Made by a program: the position numbers and the translations under genes. From Deltaproteobacteria bacterium (lineage in GTDB: Bacteria; Desulfobacterota; GWC2-55-46), in NCBI GenBank assembly GCA_016218105.1, contig JACRET010000045.1, positions 1 to 45,176 on the forward strand: a stretch of DNA of 45,176 nucleotides, given 5' to 3'. Positions within the stretch are counted from its first letter, which is position 1; every line of letters starts with the position of its first letter. Below, piece by piece: positions 31,519 through 39,727 of this stretch. The notes under the pieces are model-generated. The model was not told the DNA's origin. It was given only the letters and a program-made list of their open reading frames with translations, and searched no databases.

Positions 31519-32226
31519 ATGAGAAACCTTGTATACGTCCCTGTCATCCACATGGCCGCCGACATTGGAAGCCTTGCGGAAAAGGCGGTCGAGAGAGCGA
31601 TACTGAGCATCGGGGAGGACGTCTGGAAGAGGCATACGGAGACGGTCTTCGGCTTCTGGAGCTCCATTGCGGATTATTTTGATTCTTTCGAGGCGTACGG
31701 GGTAAAGATATTTCAGGACGGCATGGTCGCTGACGGCGAGCTCGGGAAAAAGATAATCGAAGAGGGAATGAAGGCGGGGAGCGTTAACTTCCGTGTCTTA
31801 TCAGGCCTCCTGCAAAGGGGGGCTGTGCTTGTGAGGACAGAGGAATTCAAGCTGTTAAAAGAAGAGCGCGACAGGCTTGTTGAGCTGGGTAAGGCCCAGA
31901 CGAAAATGGAAAGGCTCAAGGCTTATCTCAAGTACAGGATCGTAAAAGGCAGGCTGCTTAAAAAACGCGACGCGTTCATGGCCCGCAGGATAAACGAGGT
32001 ATTAAAAGAGGGTGAGACCGGGGTTTTATTCATAGGCGCGGAACATAACATAGAGGACTGGCTGGACAGGGACATCAGCATGGTCGAGCTTAAAGATAAA
32101 AAAATGCTGAGGGCGTATCAAAGAGGGTTTATTCATTGGAATAACCATAAGGAAAAAACTGATAAACTGGCTTTGTATCTGGTTTCGCCTGTAGCCCCGG
32201 AAAAAAGGAGATCGATCGCCTCCTGA
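31519..32226 (+). CDS. Unknown protein at the end of the gas vesicle operon
   Basis: A 235-residue soluble protein starting MRNLVYVPVIHMAADIG. Other notable text is EDVWKRHTETVFGFW, VKIFQDGMVADGELGKKI and ETGVLFIGAEHNIEDWLDRD. I have a faint memory of this N-terminal pattern (YVPxIHxxADxG) in uncharacterised bacterial and archaeal proteins, but cannot name a family. No membrane segment. It lies 25 bases after the receiver and has a weak Shine-Dalgarno; probably the last gene of the operon. Confidence 0.72.
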   Translation: MRNLVYVPVIHMAADIGSLAEKAVERAILSIGEDVWKRHTETVFGFWSSIADYFDSFEAYGVKIFQDGMVADGELGKKIIEEGMKAGSVNFRVLSGLLQRGAVLVRTEEFKLLKEERDRLVELGKAQTKMERLKAYLKYRIVKGRLLKKRDAFMARRINEVLKEGETGVLFIGAEHNIEDWLDRDISMVELKDKKMLRAYQRGFIHWNNHKEKTDKLALYLVSPVAPEKRRSIAS

Positions 32227-32573
32227 TCAAATGAAGTTCGGAGTAGAAATACTTTTACACAGCCATTAAAAATACCCGATTACCTGAAGCAATCCCTGCC
32301 ACGGCATAACACCGCAAAAAAAGCATCAAACTCCAAACCGCATATTACGACCGGCCGTTCTACTCGTCGGCCCATTTGTCCCGGTCAGGGTTTATTGACA
32401 ACAGCCCCGCTTAATGTAGACTTTTAAAATGCACCGCAAGCGCATTTCCCACAATCGTCTGCGGGGGAATGCGAGCGAAATTGTCTACTTACATTTCGAA
32501 GATTTCCCTGCTTCCGCGGGGGGCTTCAATGTCCCCATAGTTCCCGCGGATACCTTGTTTCCAGGAAGCTAAT
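32227..32573 (+). other. Intergenic region with promoter-like and structured leader
   Basis: No gene. A candidate promoter lies at 32395-32422. Downstream, CGCATTTCCC (32441-32450) pairs with GGGGAATGCG (32464-32473) and GTAGAC (32416-32421) with GTCTAC (32483-32488), so the leader of the next gene could fold into a nested hairpin. It matches no riboswitch I know. No terminator for the gas vesicle operon is evident. Confidence 0.45.
32395..32422 (+). promoter_or_regulatory. Weak sigma-70 promoter of the sensor kinase
   Basis: A perfect -35 TTGACA (32395-32400) followed at 16 bases by TAGACT (four of six). The leader would be about 145 bases with a nested hairpin. Confidence 0.35.
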
Positions 32574-35255
32574 TTGAAAAAACCGGCATTTTCAATTATA
32601 TACAAATTGCTTATTGCCCTTGTCATTATTCTCCTTCCTGTAATTATTATTCTGACAGCAAGCTTCAAGTACGGCAGGAGGGAAATAAAAAGGGAGCTCC
32701 TTTCTAGCCTCCAGCGCCTGGCGGAAGAGAGGGAGGCCTATATCCTCATGTTCCTGGAGCTAAACAAGCGGAGAATGATCGATTTTTCCACGGATGACTA
32801 CATTGTGCAATCCCTCGAAAAAATTGTGGATGGAGATAAAGCCGCAGGTACTAAGCTTGGACAGTACCTGAAAGAATATAAGCTTCCGATCTTCGCACCG
32901 ATGTACCGCATGAATATCGTATCCATAGCTGACGGGACGGTAGTCGCTTCTACCATGAGGGGCATGGCTGGTGAGAACATAGCCGAAGAGCTGTATTTTA
33001 AACGCGGAAGGGGAGGGGTGGCTGTTACCGAAGTAACCAGGGGAGACCAGGGCAAGCCGGAAATCGCCGTATCCGCCCCTGTATACAGCCGGAAGAACGG
33101 GGGCAAGCTCCTGGGTGTGCTCGTCGGGTTCAGCCAGGTGGAGAAGTTCAATGAGTTCTTCAGTGGAGAGTACATCAAGGAACTGGGAGCCCTTTCATAT
33201 TCAAGTGTTTATCAATGGAAGACAATGGATATATACCTGGTTAACAGGGAAAAACTGATGCTCACGAAGTCCTGGCTCCTGCCGGAGCCGACCGTACTTA
33301 GTCAAAAAGTGGACACCGTGGCCGTGAGGGCCTGTCTGGAGGAGAGTAAAGAAGTAACAGGTCTTTACATCGATTATAGGAATCAGGAGGTTGCAGGGGC
33401 ATCCACGTGTTTCCCTTCCCTGGGCTGGACTTTGTTGGTGGAGGTGGACGCGGCGGAGGCCTTCGCCCCGGCTGAAACGACCTGGAAATACGCGCTGATA
33501 GCCATCATAGGGGTCGTAATTCTCATTGGGCTCCTGGTCTTCTATCTCATGAGGGCTGTTGTAATCCAGCTGGCAAGGCTCGCGGCAGGGGCAGGAGAGA
33601 TTGCGGCGGGCAATTACGATATACGGCTGCCGGTCAAAGGCCGCGACGAGATGGGATCGCTCACGGAGAGTTTCAATAGCATGGCGGCCAGCGTAAAGGA
33701 GAGGACAGAGACGCTGAATGAAAGCCAAAAGAGCCTCGCTGAAAGCGAGGAGAGATTAAACTCCATACTGGACAACATGGGTAATGTCGTCTATCTCAAG
33801 GATCTTGAGGGAAGGCATATTTTAGTGAACAGGATGCTTGAAAGATTAATAAAGAAAAACAAGATGGAGGTCTACGGGAAGACGCTTTTCGAGCTCTTTC
33901 CCGCGGAAACAGCCAGAATATTTTATGAAAACGATATGAAGGTACTCCGGCACGACATGCCTATGGAATTTGAAGAGACGGCTGTTTTGGAAGATGGAAT
34001 GCATACATTTTTATCTCTCAAGTTCCCGCTTAAAGACACCCAGGGCATGACCTACGGGATATGCGGCGTATCTACGGACATTACGCAACTCAAAAAAACA
34101 GAGGAGACGCTCAGGAAAAGCGAGCATAAGCTTTCCGAGGCCCAGAGGATAGCCCATATAGGAAGCTGGGAAAGGGATATAGTGAACGGCAGGGTAAGCT
34201 GGTCGGAAGAGGTGTATAGAATATTCGGGACGAGTCCGCGGGAGCTAGAGCCCAATTATGAGAATGTTCTGGCCTTTATCCACCCTGAGGACAGGGAAAG
34301 ATTGATCAAATGTGTCGATGATACGATTTTGCATAAAAAACCTTATTCCATAGATTACAGGATAATCCTGCGGGACGGCGCTGAAAAGACAGTTCATTCC
34401 CAGGCAGAGCCCGAACTTGACTCTGACGGTAATACCGTGAGGCTTACCGGGACGGTACAGGATATAACCGAGAGGAAAAGGGCGGTGGACGAATTGAAAA
34501 GATTGACCGCCGAGCTCGAGCATAGGGTTGAAGACAGGACAAAAGAACTCAGGAAGACCGCGGAAGATCTTGCCTCCGCTAACAGGGAGTTGGAGACCTT
34601 TACCTACTCGGTTGCCCATGACTTGCGCGCCCCTCTGAGGCTGATAGACGGTTTCAGTATGCTGTTGGAGAGGACGCAGAGGGATAGGCTTGCGCCGGAA
34701 GGCCGGGACAAACTCGACAGGATCAGGGCGGCCGCCAATCGAATGGGCCAACTCATAGACGACCTGCTTAATCTTGCCTATGTGCTGCGCGCTGAGGTCG
34801 CTTACGAGACAATCGACCTGAGCGCGCTGGCTTTCTCGATAGCTTCAGATTTAAAAAAGGCAGAGCCCGGGAGAACGGTTAAATTCAGGATCGGAGAAGG
34901 GCTCACAGCCATAGGGGACGGGAGGCTCACAAGGATGGTGCTGGAAAACCTTTTGGGGAATGCCTGGAAGTTCACCGCTAAAACCGAAAAACCGGTCATC
35001 GAATTCAGGAGCGCCGGGCAGGAAGAAGGCCGGGAGATATTCGTGGTGAAAGACAATGGCGCTGGTTTCGATATGAAATACTACTCCCGCCTCTTCGAGC
35101 CTTTTCAGAGATTGCATGCGGCAGAGGAATACCCTGGCACAGGTATCGGCCTTGCCACGGTCCAGCGTATAATCCGGAGGCATGGCGGAAGGGTTTGGGC
35201 CGAGGGCGAGCCGGGCTTGGGAGCGGCCTTTTATTTTACGCTTCAGAGGCGTTGA
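32574..35255 (+). CDS. Membrane sensor histidine kinase (Cache-HAMP-PAS-PAS-HisKA-HATPase)
   Basis: An 893-residue kinase. A first membrane helix (about 8-28) and a second (306-326) enclose a periplasmic sensor of about 280 residues that looks like a double Cache domain (SIADGTVVASTMRGMAG, YLVNREKLMLTKSWLL). HAMP follows, then PAS (about 390-510) and PAS with PAC (521-640; GTVQDITERKRA), a linking coil and HisKA with His682 in VAHDLRAPLRLIDGF; the HATPase ends TGIGLATVQRIIRRHGG. This HisKA-HATPase pair is the type of cyanobacterial phytochrome kinases. TTG start with AGGAAG upstream. Its partner is the receiver 29 bases later. Confidence 0.9.
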   Translation: MKKPAFSIIYKLLIALVIILLPVIIILTASFKYGRREIKRELLSSLQRLAEEREAYILMFLELNKRRMIDFSTDDYIVQSLEKIVDGDKAAGTKLGQYLKEYKLPIFAPMYRMNIVSIADGTVVASTMRGMAGENIAEELYFKRGRGGVAVTEVTRGDQGKPEIAVSAPVYSRKNGGKLLGVLVGFSQVEKFNEFFSGEYIKELGALSYSSVYQWKTMDIYLVNREKLMLTKSWLLPEPTVLSQKVDTVAVRACLEESKEVTGLYIDYRNQEVAGASTCFPSLGWTLLVEVDAAEAFAPAETTWKYALIAIIGVVILIGLLVFYLMRAVVIQLARLAAGAGEIAAGNYDIRLPVKGRDEMGSLTESFNSMAASVKERTETLNESQKSLAESEERLNSILDNMGNVVYLKDLEGRHILVNRMLERLIKKNKMEVYGKTLFELFPAETARIFYENDMKVLRHDMPMEFEETAVLEDGMHTFLSLKFPLKDTQGMTYGICGVSTDITQLKKTEETLRKSEHKLSEAQRIAHIGSWERDIVNGRVSWSEEVYRIFGTSPRELEPNYENVLAFIHPEDRERLIKCVDDTILHKKPYSIDYRIILRDGAEKTVHSQAEPELDSDGNTVRLTGTVQDITERKRAVDELKRLTAELEHRVEDRTKELRKTAEDLASANRELETFTYSVAHDLRAPLRLIDGFSMLLERTQRDRLAPEGRDKLDRIRAAANRMGQLIDDLLNLAYVLRAEVAYETIDLSALAFSIASDLKKAEPGRTVKFRIGEGLTAIGDGRLTRMVLENLLGNAWKFTAKTEKPVIEFRSAGQEEGREIFVVKDNGAGFDMKYYSRLFEPFQRLHAAEEYPGTGIGLATVQRIIRRHGGRVWAEGEPGLGAAFYFTLQRR

Positions 35256-35284
35256 TTAGAGGACAGAGCGATCAAAGGAGCCGT

Positions 35285-35722
35285 GTGGCTAAAAAGGTTC
35301 TTATAGTAGAGGACAGTCCTGAATCAGTCGAACTCACGGTGGATGCCCTGTGTAAATGCGGGATTAATACGGGAGATATCGCCATTACAAGCGACGGGCA
35401 AGAAGGCCTTGACTATATTTTCGGGGCTGGAAAGTACAGTGGAAGAGACGTAAAAGACGTTCCGGAGCTGGTATTGCTTGATCTCAAGTTGCCAAAGGTG
35501 AGCGGCTTTGAGATTCTGGAAAAGATACGCGCTGATGAGCGCACCAGGCTCATTCCTGTTGTAATACTTTCGGTATCCAGCCTCAGGGAGGATGTTCTCA
35601 GGTCGTATAGATCAGGGGCGAACAGTTTCATAGTAAAACCGATGAACTATGAGGAATATATAAAAACAGTAAGGATTATTTGTAATTACTGGCTGGTAAT
35701 AAACAAAAAACCGCAGGTTTGA
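35285..35722 (+). CDS. Rcp1-like single-domain response regulator
   Basis: A 145-residue receiver. VLIVEDSPES supplies the acidic pocket, acceptor Asp66 lies in LVLLDLKLPKVSG, and the stretch YIFGAGKYSGRDVKDVPELVLLD is the insert characteristic of Rcp1-like regulators that pair with phytochrome-type kinases. The GTG at 35285 has AAAGGAG five bases upstream; the longer frame from 35195 lies inside the kinase gene. A strong terminator follows. Confidence 0.9.
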   Translation: MAKKVLIVEDSPESVELTVDALCKCGINTGDIAITSDGQEGLDYIFGAGKYSGRDVKDVPELVLLDLKLPKVSGFEILEKIRADERTRLIPVVILSVSSLREDVLRSYRSGANSFIVKPMNYEEYIKTVRIICNYWLVINKKPQV

Positions 35723-35829
35723 GTGTGCCTTATATTGCCATTGTTCAAAACCCTAAAACTACCCTGAATTGACACCACTTTGGAGGACAAGAGAAGACTT
35801 TAGAGGGCTTGTCTTTGGAATTATAAAAA

Positions 35830-35883
35830 AGCCTTAAAACCCTTGATTTACGTGAAAATCGTGGATTTTAAGGCTGTTTTTTG
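35830..35883 (+). terminator. Rho-independent terminator of the kinase-receiver pair
   Basis: AGCCTTAAAA (35830-35839) pairs perfectly with TTTTAAGGCT (35866-35875) and is followed by a T-rich run (GTTTTTTG). The loop is long (26 bases) and holds a smaller GATTTACGTGAAAATC hairpin. Confidence 0.75.
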
Positions 35884-35885
35884 TT

Positions 35886-35998
35886 TGGCGGTCCTACCGG
35901 GATTCATCTCGTCCTTCCATGGACTCGACCCTTCGGGCTTTTGCTTTAACAAAAGTGCAATCTTGCTATCCTGCAAGATTGTCGAACCCTACGGGTTC
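35886..35998. repeat. Hairpin array ending in a copy of the tRNA-Glu 3' end
   Basis: The first 20 bases (35886-35905) are identical to the last 20 of the tRNA-Glu gene, including CCA (36062-36081). Then follow small perfect hairpins: GTCC/GGAC (35911-35924, centred on TCCATGGA), CCC-TTC-GGG (35929-35937), CTTTTG/CAAAAG (35938-35955), CAATCTTGC/GCAAGATTG (35958-35981) and GAACCC-TAC-GGGTTC (35984-35998). No protein is encoded. The tRNA-tail copy resembles an attachment-site duplication or a tRNA-targeting palindromic element. Confidence 0.7.
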
Positions 35999-36021
35999 TC
36001 ATCCCGTTTGGCCCTAATATT

Positions 36022-36053
36022 AAAAGGGGCAGGCTAACACAGCCTACCCCTTT
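36022..36053 (-). terminator. Terminator of tRNA-Glu
   Basis: On the minus strand AAAGGGGTAGGCT and AGCCTGCCCCTTT form a 13-bp stem with one G-U pair around a five-base loop, followed by TTTTAATATT. It begins nine bases after the tRNA 3' end. Confidence 0.85.
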
Positions 36054-36061
36054 GATTTTAC

Positions 36062-36137
36062 TGGCGGTCCTACCGGGATTCGAACCCGGGTTTTAGCCTT
36101 GAGAGGGCCACGTCCTAGGCCTCTAGACGATAGGACC
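36062..36137 (-). tRNA. tRNA-Glu (anticodon CTC), CCA encoded
   Basis: A 76-base cloverleaf on the minus strand. The acceptor stem is GGTCCTA/TAGGACC with discriminator G and an encoded CCA. The anticodon stem TGGCC/GGCTA closes the loop CTCTCAA, so the anticodon is CTC, reading GAG (Glu). The T-arm carries GGTTCGAATCC. All stems pair. Promoter and terminator are both visible. Confidence 0.96.
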
Positions 36138-36160
36138 ATCGAAAAAATATTAACCCGAAG

Positions 36161-36190
36161 AAGATAACCTATTCCCGGCATTGTTGTCAA
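36161..36190 (-). promoter_or_regulatory. Sigma-70 promoter of tRNA-Glu
   Basis: On the minus strand TTGACA (36190-36185), 18 bases, then TATCTT (36166-36161). Transcription should start near 36154, 17 bases before the mature tRNA. Confidence 0.65.
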
Positions 36191-36259
36191 TGCCAACGTT
36201 AAGCAGAAACGAAATTTTTAACCGGCGTACAGTTCCGGATTTTAAAAAACTCAGGGAAC

Positions 36260-37192
36260 TTAACGGCTCTCCTTGTATGTCTTTTTTATAGCCTTTATTA
36301 TCAGATCGGTTGAGGCCTTAAACTTCTCTATAGCTTTCTGGTTATCCCCGCCCTCCAGGGCCTTGACAGCTTCATCCTTCATTTTCTTGCCGTCATCAAG
36401 TATGTCATTCGCCTCTTCATCCCCGTCGTTTATAACCTGGCTCGCGAAGTATATATACGAATTGTTTTTCTTAATCTCATACGCAACTATGTCCTTTTCA
36501 TCCGTCAGCACGGGCCTCGGGAACGTTATGATGTCGTTTTGGGACCTCTTTATCTGCTTTACCGTGGCGGTCGCCAGATTATACGCCTTGTTTATGTTTT
36601 CCAGCGCACTGTCGAACCGGGCGTTTGCCAGGTTTGTCTTTGCCGATTCGTAAAGCCCCTTGGTCTCCTCCAATTTGGCGCTGGCGGCTTCGTTCTTGTC
36701 CTGTTTAAGCAGGCGCTCGGCGGTCTTTATAAATATCTCCACCTCAGCCATGCCCTTTTTTATAAGCCCCTCTTTACGCTCTATATCGTGTTTTGCCTTT
36801 AAAGAAAGCTCCTCCTGTATGACGAAGTCCCTCATCGTGGCGTTCTGCTGGTTTTTTGAGAGTATGATGGCGCTTATAGCCAGATGGGTGGATTCCATCA
36901 CATCCTCGAGGGCGAATTCGAACTCGCCCTTCTTATAATGTTCCTGTCCCTCCCTGGTGGCGTCCTCGGCCATCTTTAAAAATGAAGAGGCCTCCTTGTT
37001 TTTCGAGGAGTAAACGATCTGCCCTGCCGCCTTGAGGAAGGCGGTATTCGTCTTAAGCCTCTGTTCCAGGGTCTTTGCCAGACCGCCGTCTTTTTCAACT
37101 TCTCCGTTGCCCTTCGCCTCTTCAGCGAATACGGCGCCCGTTGCGGCCAACGGCAATAAGAGCGCCAGACAAATCACAATTACCTTCAGCAT
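36260..37192 (-). CDS. Exported helical-repeat protein, unknown
   Basis: A 310-residue protein with an N-terminal signal peptide (VIVICLALLLPLAATGAVFA, cleavage after AFA-like VFA). The mature part is helical and rich in K, E and A, with two or three repeated units that each contain a helix like FLKMAEDATREGQEHYKKGEFEFALEDV (written here by position, about 65-92) and the similar ANARFDSALENINKAYNLA near 185-205. The pattern recalls TPR-like or periplasmic coiled proteins; I do not recognise the family. GGAGG precedes the second ATG (37192) at the right distance, so that start is preferred to 37198. It is 47 bases downstream of the M1 peptidase gene on the same strand. Confidence 0.75.
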   Translation of the reverse strand: MLKVIVICLALLLPLAATGAVFAEEAKGNGEVEKDGGLAKTLEQRLKTNTAFLKAAGQIVYSSKNKEASSFLKMAEDATREGQEHYKKGEFEFALEDVMESTHLAISAIILSKNQQNATMRDFVIQEELSLKAKHDIERKEGLIKKGMAEVEIFIKTAERLLKQDKNEAASAKLEETKGLYESAKTNLANARFDSALENINKAYNLATATVKQIKRSQNDIITFPRPVLTDEKDIVAYEIKKNNSYIYFASQVINDGDEEANDILDDGKKMKDEAVKALEGGDNQKAIEKFKASTDLIIKAIKKTYKESR

Positions 37193-37239
37193 GGACATCC
37201 TCCTTTCAAAAGTAAGGCATGAAACAGCGGCGGAGCGGT

Positions 37240-39342
37240 CTACCCGCCGAATTCGTATCTTAAGACCTTGCTACCCTCAAAAGTTCCTTTTTCCACCCCT
37301 CCGTCCTCCGTGAAAACAAGATAGCTGGATTCAGAGAAGTACCGCATCCTTTTCGCGGCCTCTAAAATCGCCTCTTTATCTCTATTCCCCATAAAGAAGC
37401 ATATAACCTTCGACGGGATATGCGGGTTTTTAACGGCCAGCGCCAGCACTGAGCCCGTTCGGCTATATATCTTCCCGTTTATCTTGAAGTTTTCATCCGT
37501 AATCTCGGCGCGTTTCGAGAGGTACTGCCCGGTAAGCCAGAGGAAAGAATTCTCTCCCGGCCCGCCGAGGATCAGCACCGACGCGCCAGCCAGATAATCC
37601 TTGACGCCGATCTCCGTATCGGACGTTATCTCAAGGTCGTAATCCTTTGACAGCCTGTCGGCGGCAAGGAGATATTTTTCATGGGGGCGGCTCTTGTTAG
37701 GGAGTACTATGACTCCGTCCTTGTCGCCCAGGAAGCCCGCCAGCGTCGGCGGCACCTCGGCGTCGGCCAGCATCCTGAAGTTTTCAGAGAGCGGGTCCAG
37801 CTCAACCGAGAGCGGTTTCGACGGAAGAGAGAATTTAGCGTCAGTGACTTCATCCTGGATCCTTATCTCATACCATACATCCCCGCCCGTGGTTTTAAAT
37901 AGAACTGGGATATCCATTATATAAGAAGGTGATTTCTGTCTTATCTTGAAGCTGACCTCAAATCCATTTTCTGTATTTTGGGAACTGACATCGGTAAGGG
38001 CCAATACAGGCCCGCCGCCCCTCTTTACCCACTGGCCGAAGAACCAGCCGAGGTCTTTACCGGATGCCTTTTCGAAGCTTGCCTCTATATCGGCCCATGA
38101 AGCCCTCTTGAATGCGAAATCGGAGTAAAATTCCTTAAGCCCTTTTTTGAACTTCTCTTCCCCGATGGCGCGTTCAAGCATATTAAAGACCATCATGCCC
38201 TTGTTATACCCGACGGAGCGGGAGGCGGGAGAGGTCGAATCATTGAAGTCCTTGAGCGCTATCCCGCTGTCGCCGGCGAAATTCTTATAGCCCCTGAGTT
38301 TCTTGACCCTGAAGTCAAGCGCCTCATGGGGGCTCTTCCTTTTCGCGTAAAGATAATCCGCCGTGTAGGTGGTCAACGCCTCTACCCAATTTCCTAGAGA
38401 GTTATCCATGAAGACCGAGTTACCCCACCAGTTATGGGCTATTTCATGGCCGAGCGAGGTGTCGGGTATGAAGGGGAGCCTTATAACCGATGAGCCCAGG
38501 AGCGTGAATGAAGGCATTCCGTAGCCTGTCGGGAGGAAGTTTTCAACTACAGCGAATTTCTTGAAAGGGTAAGGGCCTATAAGCCCCTGGTAAAGATCGA
38601 GATATTCTTTGGTCTTGGTCGTATAAATGTCAGAAAGGCCGTCATCTTTGGAGAAGAAAAACGTATATATGTCCACACCCTTGTGGTTTGCCTTTGTAAT
38701 TATATATTTGCCCGCGATAAGGTCGAGGCCGTCTATCGGGCGGCTCGACTTCCAGGTCTCTATCCTTCTGTCTTTGAAGATCTTACTTTCCGCCAGGTCG
38801 CCTTCCATTACGGAACTGTAATCCAGGGGCAATGACACAACCGCTTCAAATACCGGAAGGCCGTTGTCCTCCTGGGGATACCAATAGGCGGATGAGGGGA
38901 GGAAAGCGCCTTCCGGCCCGACGACCCCGTCATCAACGTACGCGACGCCTCTTTTTATATTCTCTCTGGCGCTCCCTGCATCAGGGAAGACGCCGCTGAA
39001 TGAGACCTTAATCGCCCTGGGGCTTTCCCTTGATTCGGGCACCCGTACGATTATCTCATTAGCCTTCCCGTTTGAAAGGCCCTCTGCCTTGAAGTCAAGA
39101 GGTTTAGCGTCAAGCTCGACTTTTTCGATTATTGAATCGCGTCTTATAAGAAGGCGAACTTCCTTTATGCCGTCCTTGATGGCGATGGTATCGGTACCGC
39201 TTACCTTCCGGCCTTCGATATCGAGCTCTATGTTCAGATTATGTGAAATGACGGCGGTCTCTGTATGGGTTGCGTATGACACGGATGTGCACAATACTAT
39301 AATAAGGGCGGATAAGAAAAAGATGCTCAGGGCAGAGCGCAT
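37240..39342 (-). CDS. Exported M1-family (gluzincin) metallopeptidase
   Basis: A 700-residue protein with a signal peptide (about residues 1-24) and a peptidase M1 domain. The zinc motif HEIAHNWWGN is followed 17 residues later by the third ligand Glu in NWVEALTTY; many M1 enzymes have 18, so this belongs to the shorter-spaced subgroup. The GxMEN exopeptidase motif is replaced by GYGMPSFTLLG, so classical aminopeptidase activity is doubtful. The C-terminal 150 residues are an extra domain. ATG 39342 has GGGAG upstream; the longer frame to 39510 has no signal peptide at its N-terminus. Probably periplasmic. Confidence 0.87.
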   Translation of the reverse strand: MRSALSIFFLSALIIVLCTSVSYATHTETAVISHNLNIELDIEGRKVSGTDTIAIKDGIKEVRLLIRRDSIIEKVELDAKPLDFKAEGLSNGKANEIIVRVPESRESPRAIKVSFSGVFPDAGSARENIKRGVAYVDDGVVGPEGAFLPSSAYWYPQEDNGLPVFEAVVSLPLDYSSVMEGDLAESKIFKDRRIETWKSSRPIDGLDLIAGKYIITKANHKGVDIYTFFFSKDDGLSDIYTTKTKEYLDLYQGLIGPYPFKKFAVVENFLPTGYGMPSFTLLGSSVIRLPFIPDTSLGHEIAHNWWGNSVFMDNSLGNWVEALTTYTADYLYAKRKSPHEALDFRVKKLRGYKNFAGDSGIALKDFNDSTSPASRSVGYNKGMMVFNMLERAIGEEKFKKGLKEFYSDFAFKRASWADIEASFEKASGKDLGWFFGQWVKRGGGPVLALTDVSSQNTENGFEVSFKIRQKSPSYIMDIPVLFKTTGGDVWYEIRIQDEVTDAKFSLPSKPLSVELDPLSENFRMLADAEVPPTLAGFLGDKDGVIVLPNKSRPHEKYLLAADRLSKDYDLEITSDTEIGVKDYLAGASVLILGGPGENSFLWLTGQYLSKRAEITDENFKINGKIYSRTGSVLALAVKNPHIPSKVICFFMGNRDKEAILEAAKRMRYFSESSYLVFTEDGGVEKGTFEGSKVLRYEFGG

Positions 39343-39473
39343 AATATCTCCCGAAAATCGTTTAGAGTTTATCATATTAATAACTTGAGGTCTACCCAAG
39401 ATGCCGGGGATGCCATTCTTTTTAAATTCGATGCTGTTTTTTTTCTCAATCGCGCCTTGAAGTTTTTTTTGTC

Positions 39474-39482
39474 TGCTATAAT
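39474..39482 (+). promoter_or_regulatory. Extended -10 sigma-70 promoter
   Basis: TGC followed by a perfect TATAAT. A TTGAAG sits only 14 bases upstream, too close for a normal -35, so this is an extended -10 promoter. It drives the small gene at 39536; a GCCG/CGGC hairpin lies in the leader. Confidence 0.7.
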
Positions 39483-39535
39483 CACTAATCGCCGGGTGCT
39501 TCGGCGGCAAAGCTTACGCTAAAAGGAGATACCAA

Positions 39536-39721
39536 ATGGCACGGAAAATGCGGCTGAAAGAGCTTGCATACTTTAAGGAAATACTTGCCGAGGAAGACAA
39601 TGACTCAAATAACAGCCTCGCGGCTTTCAGTAATGCGGCTGCGCTGCAGGGCGTATATTTTGTTCTAAACGATTCGTGTCTGCTTTTATTAAGAGGTAAA
39701 GTGCGCGGGGGGCAGCAGTGA
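39536..39721 (+). CDS. Small protein, unknown (DksA-like N-terminus)
   Basis: A 61-residue protein with a good promoter (39474) and AAAAGGAGAT upstream of the ATG, so it is likely expressed. Its start, MARKMRLKELAYFKEILAEE, resembles the N-terminal helix of TraR/DksA-like proteins, but the zinc finger is absent, and the rest (SNAAALQGVYFVLNDSCLLLL) is unlike DksA. It could be a decayed DksA homologue or an independent small protein. It is convergent with the PhoX-family gene, six bases apart. Confidence 0.5.
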   Translation: MARKMRLKELAYFKEILAEEDNDSNNSLAAFSNAAALQGVYFVLNDSCLLLLRGKVRGGQQ

Positions 39722-39727
39722 TGCCTG

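Noticed and set aside
35843..36037. A 64-codon plus-strand frame
   Set aside because: It crosses a terminator and the hairpin array and has no ribosome site.
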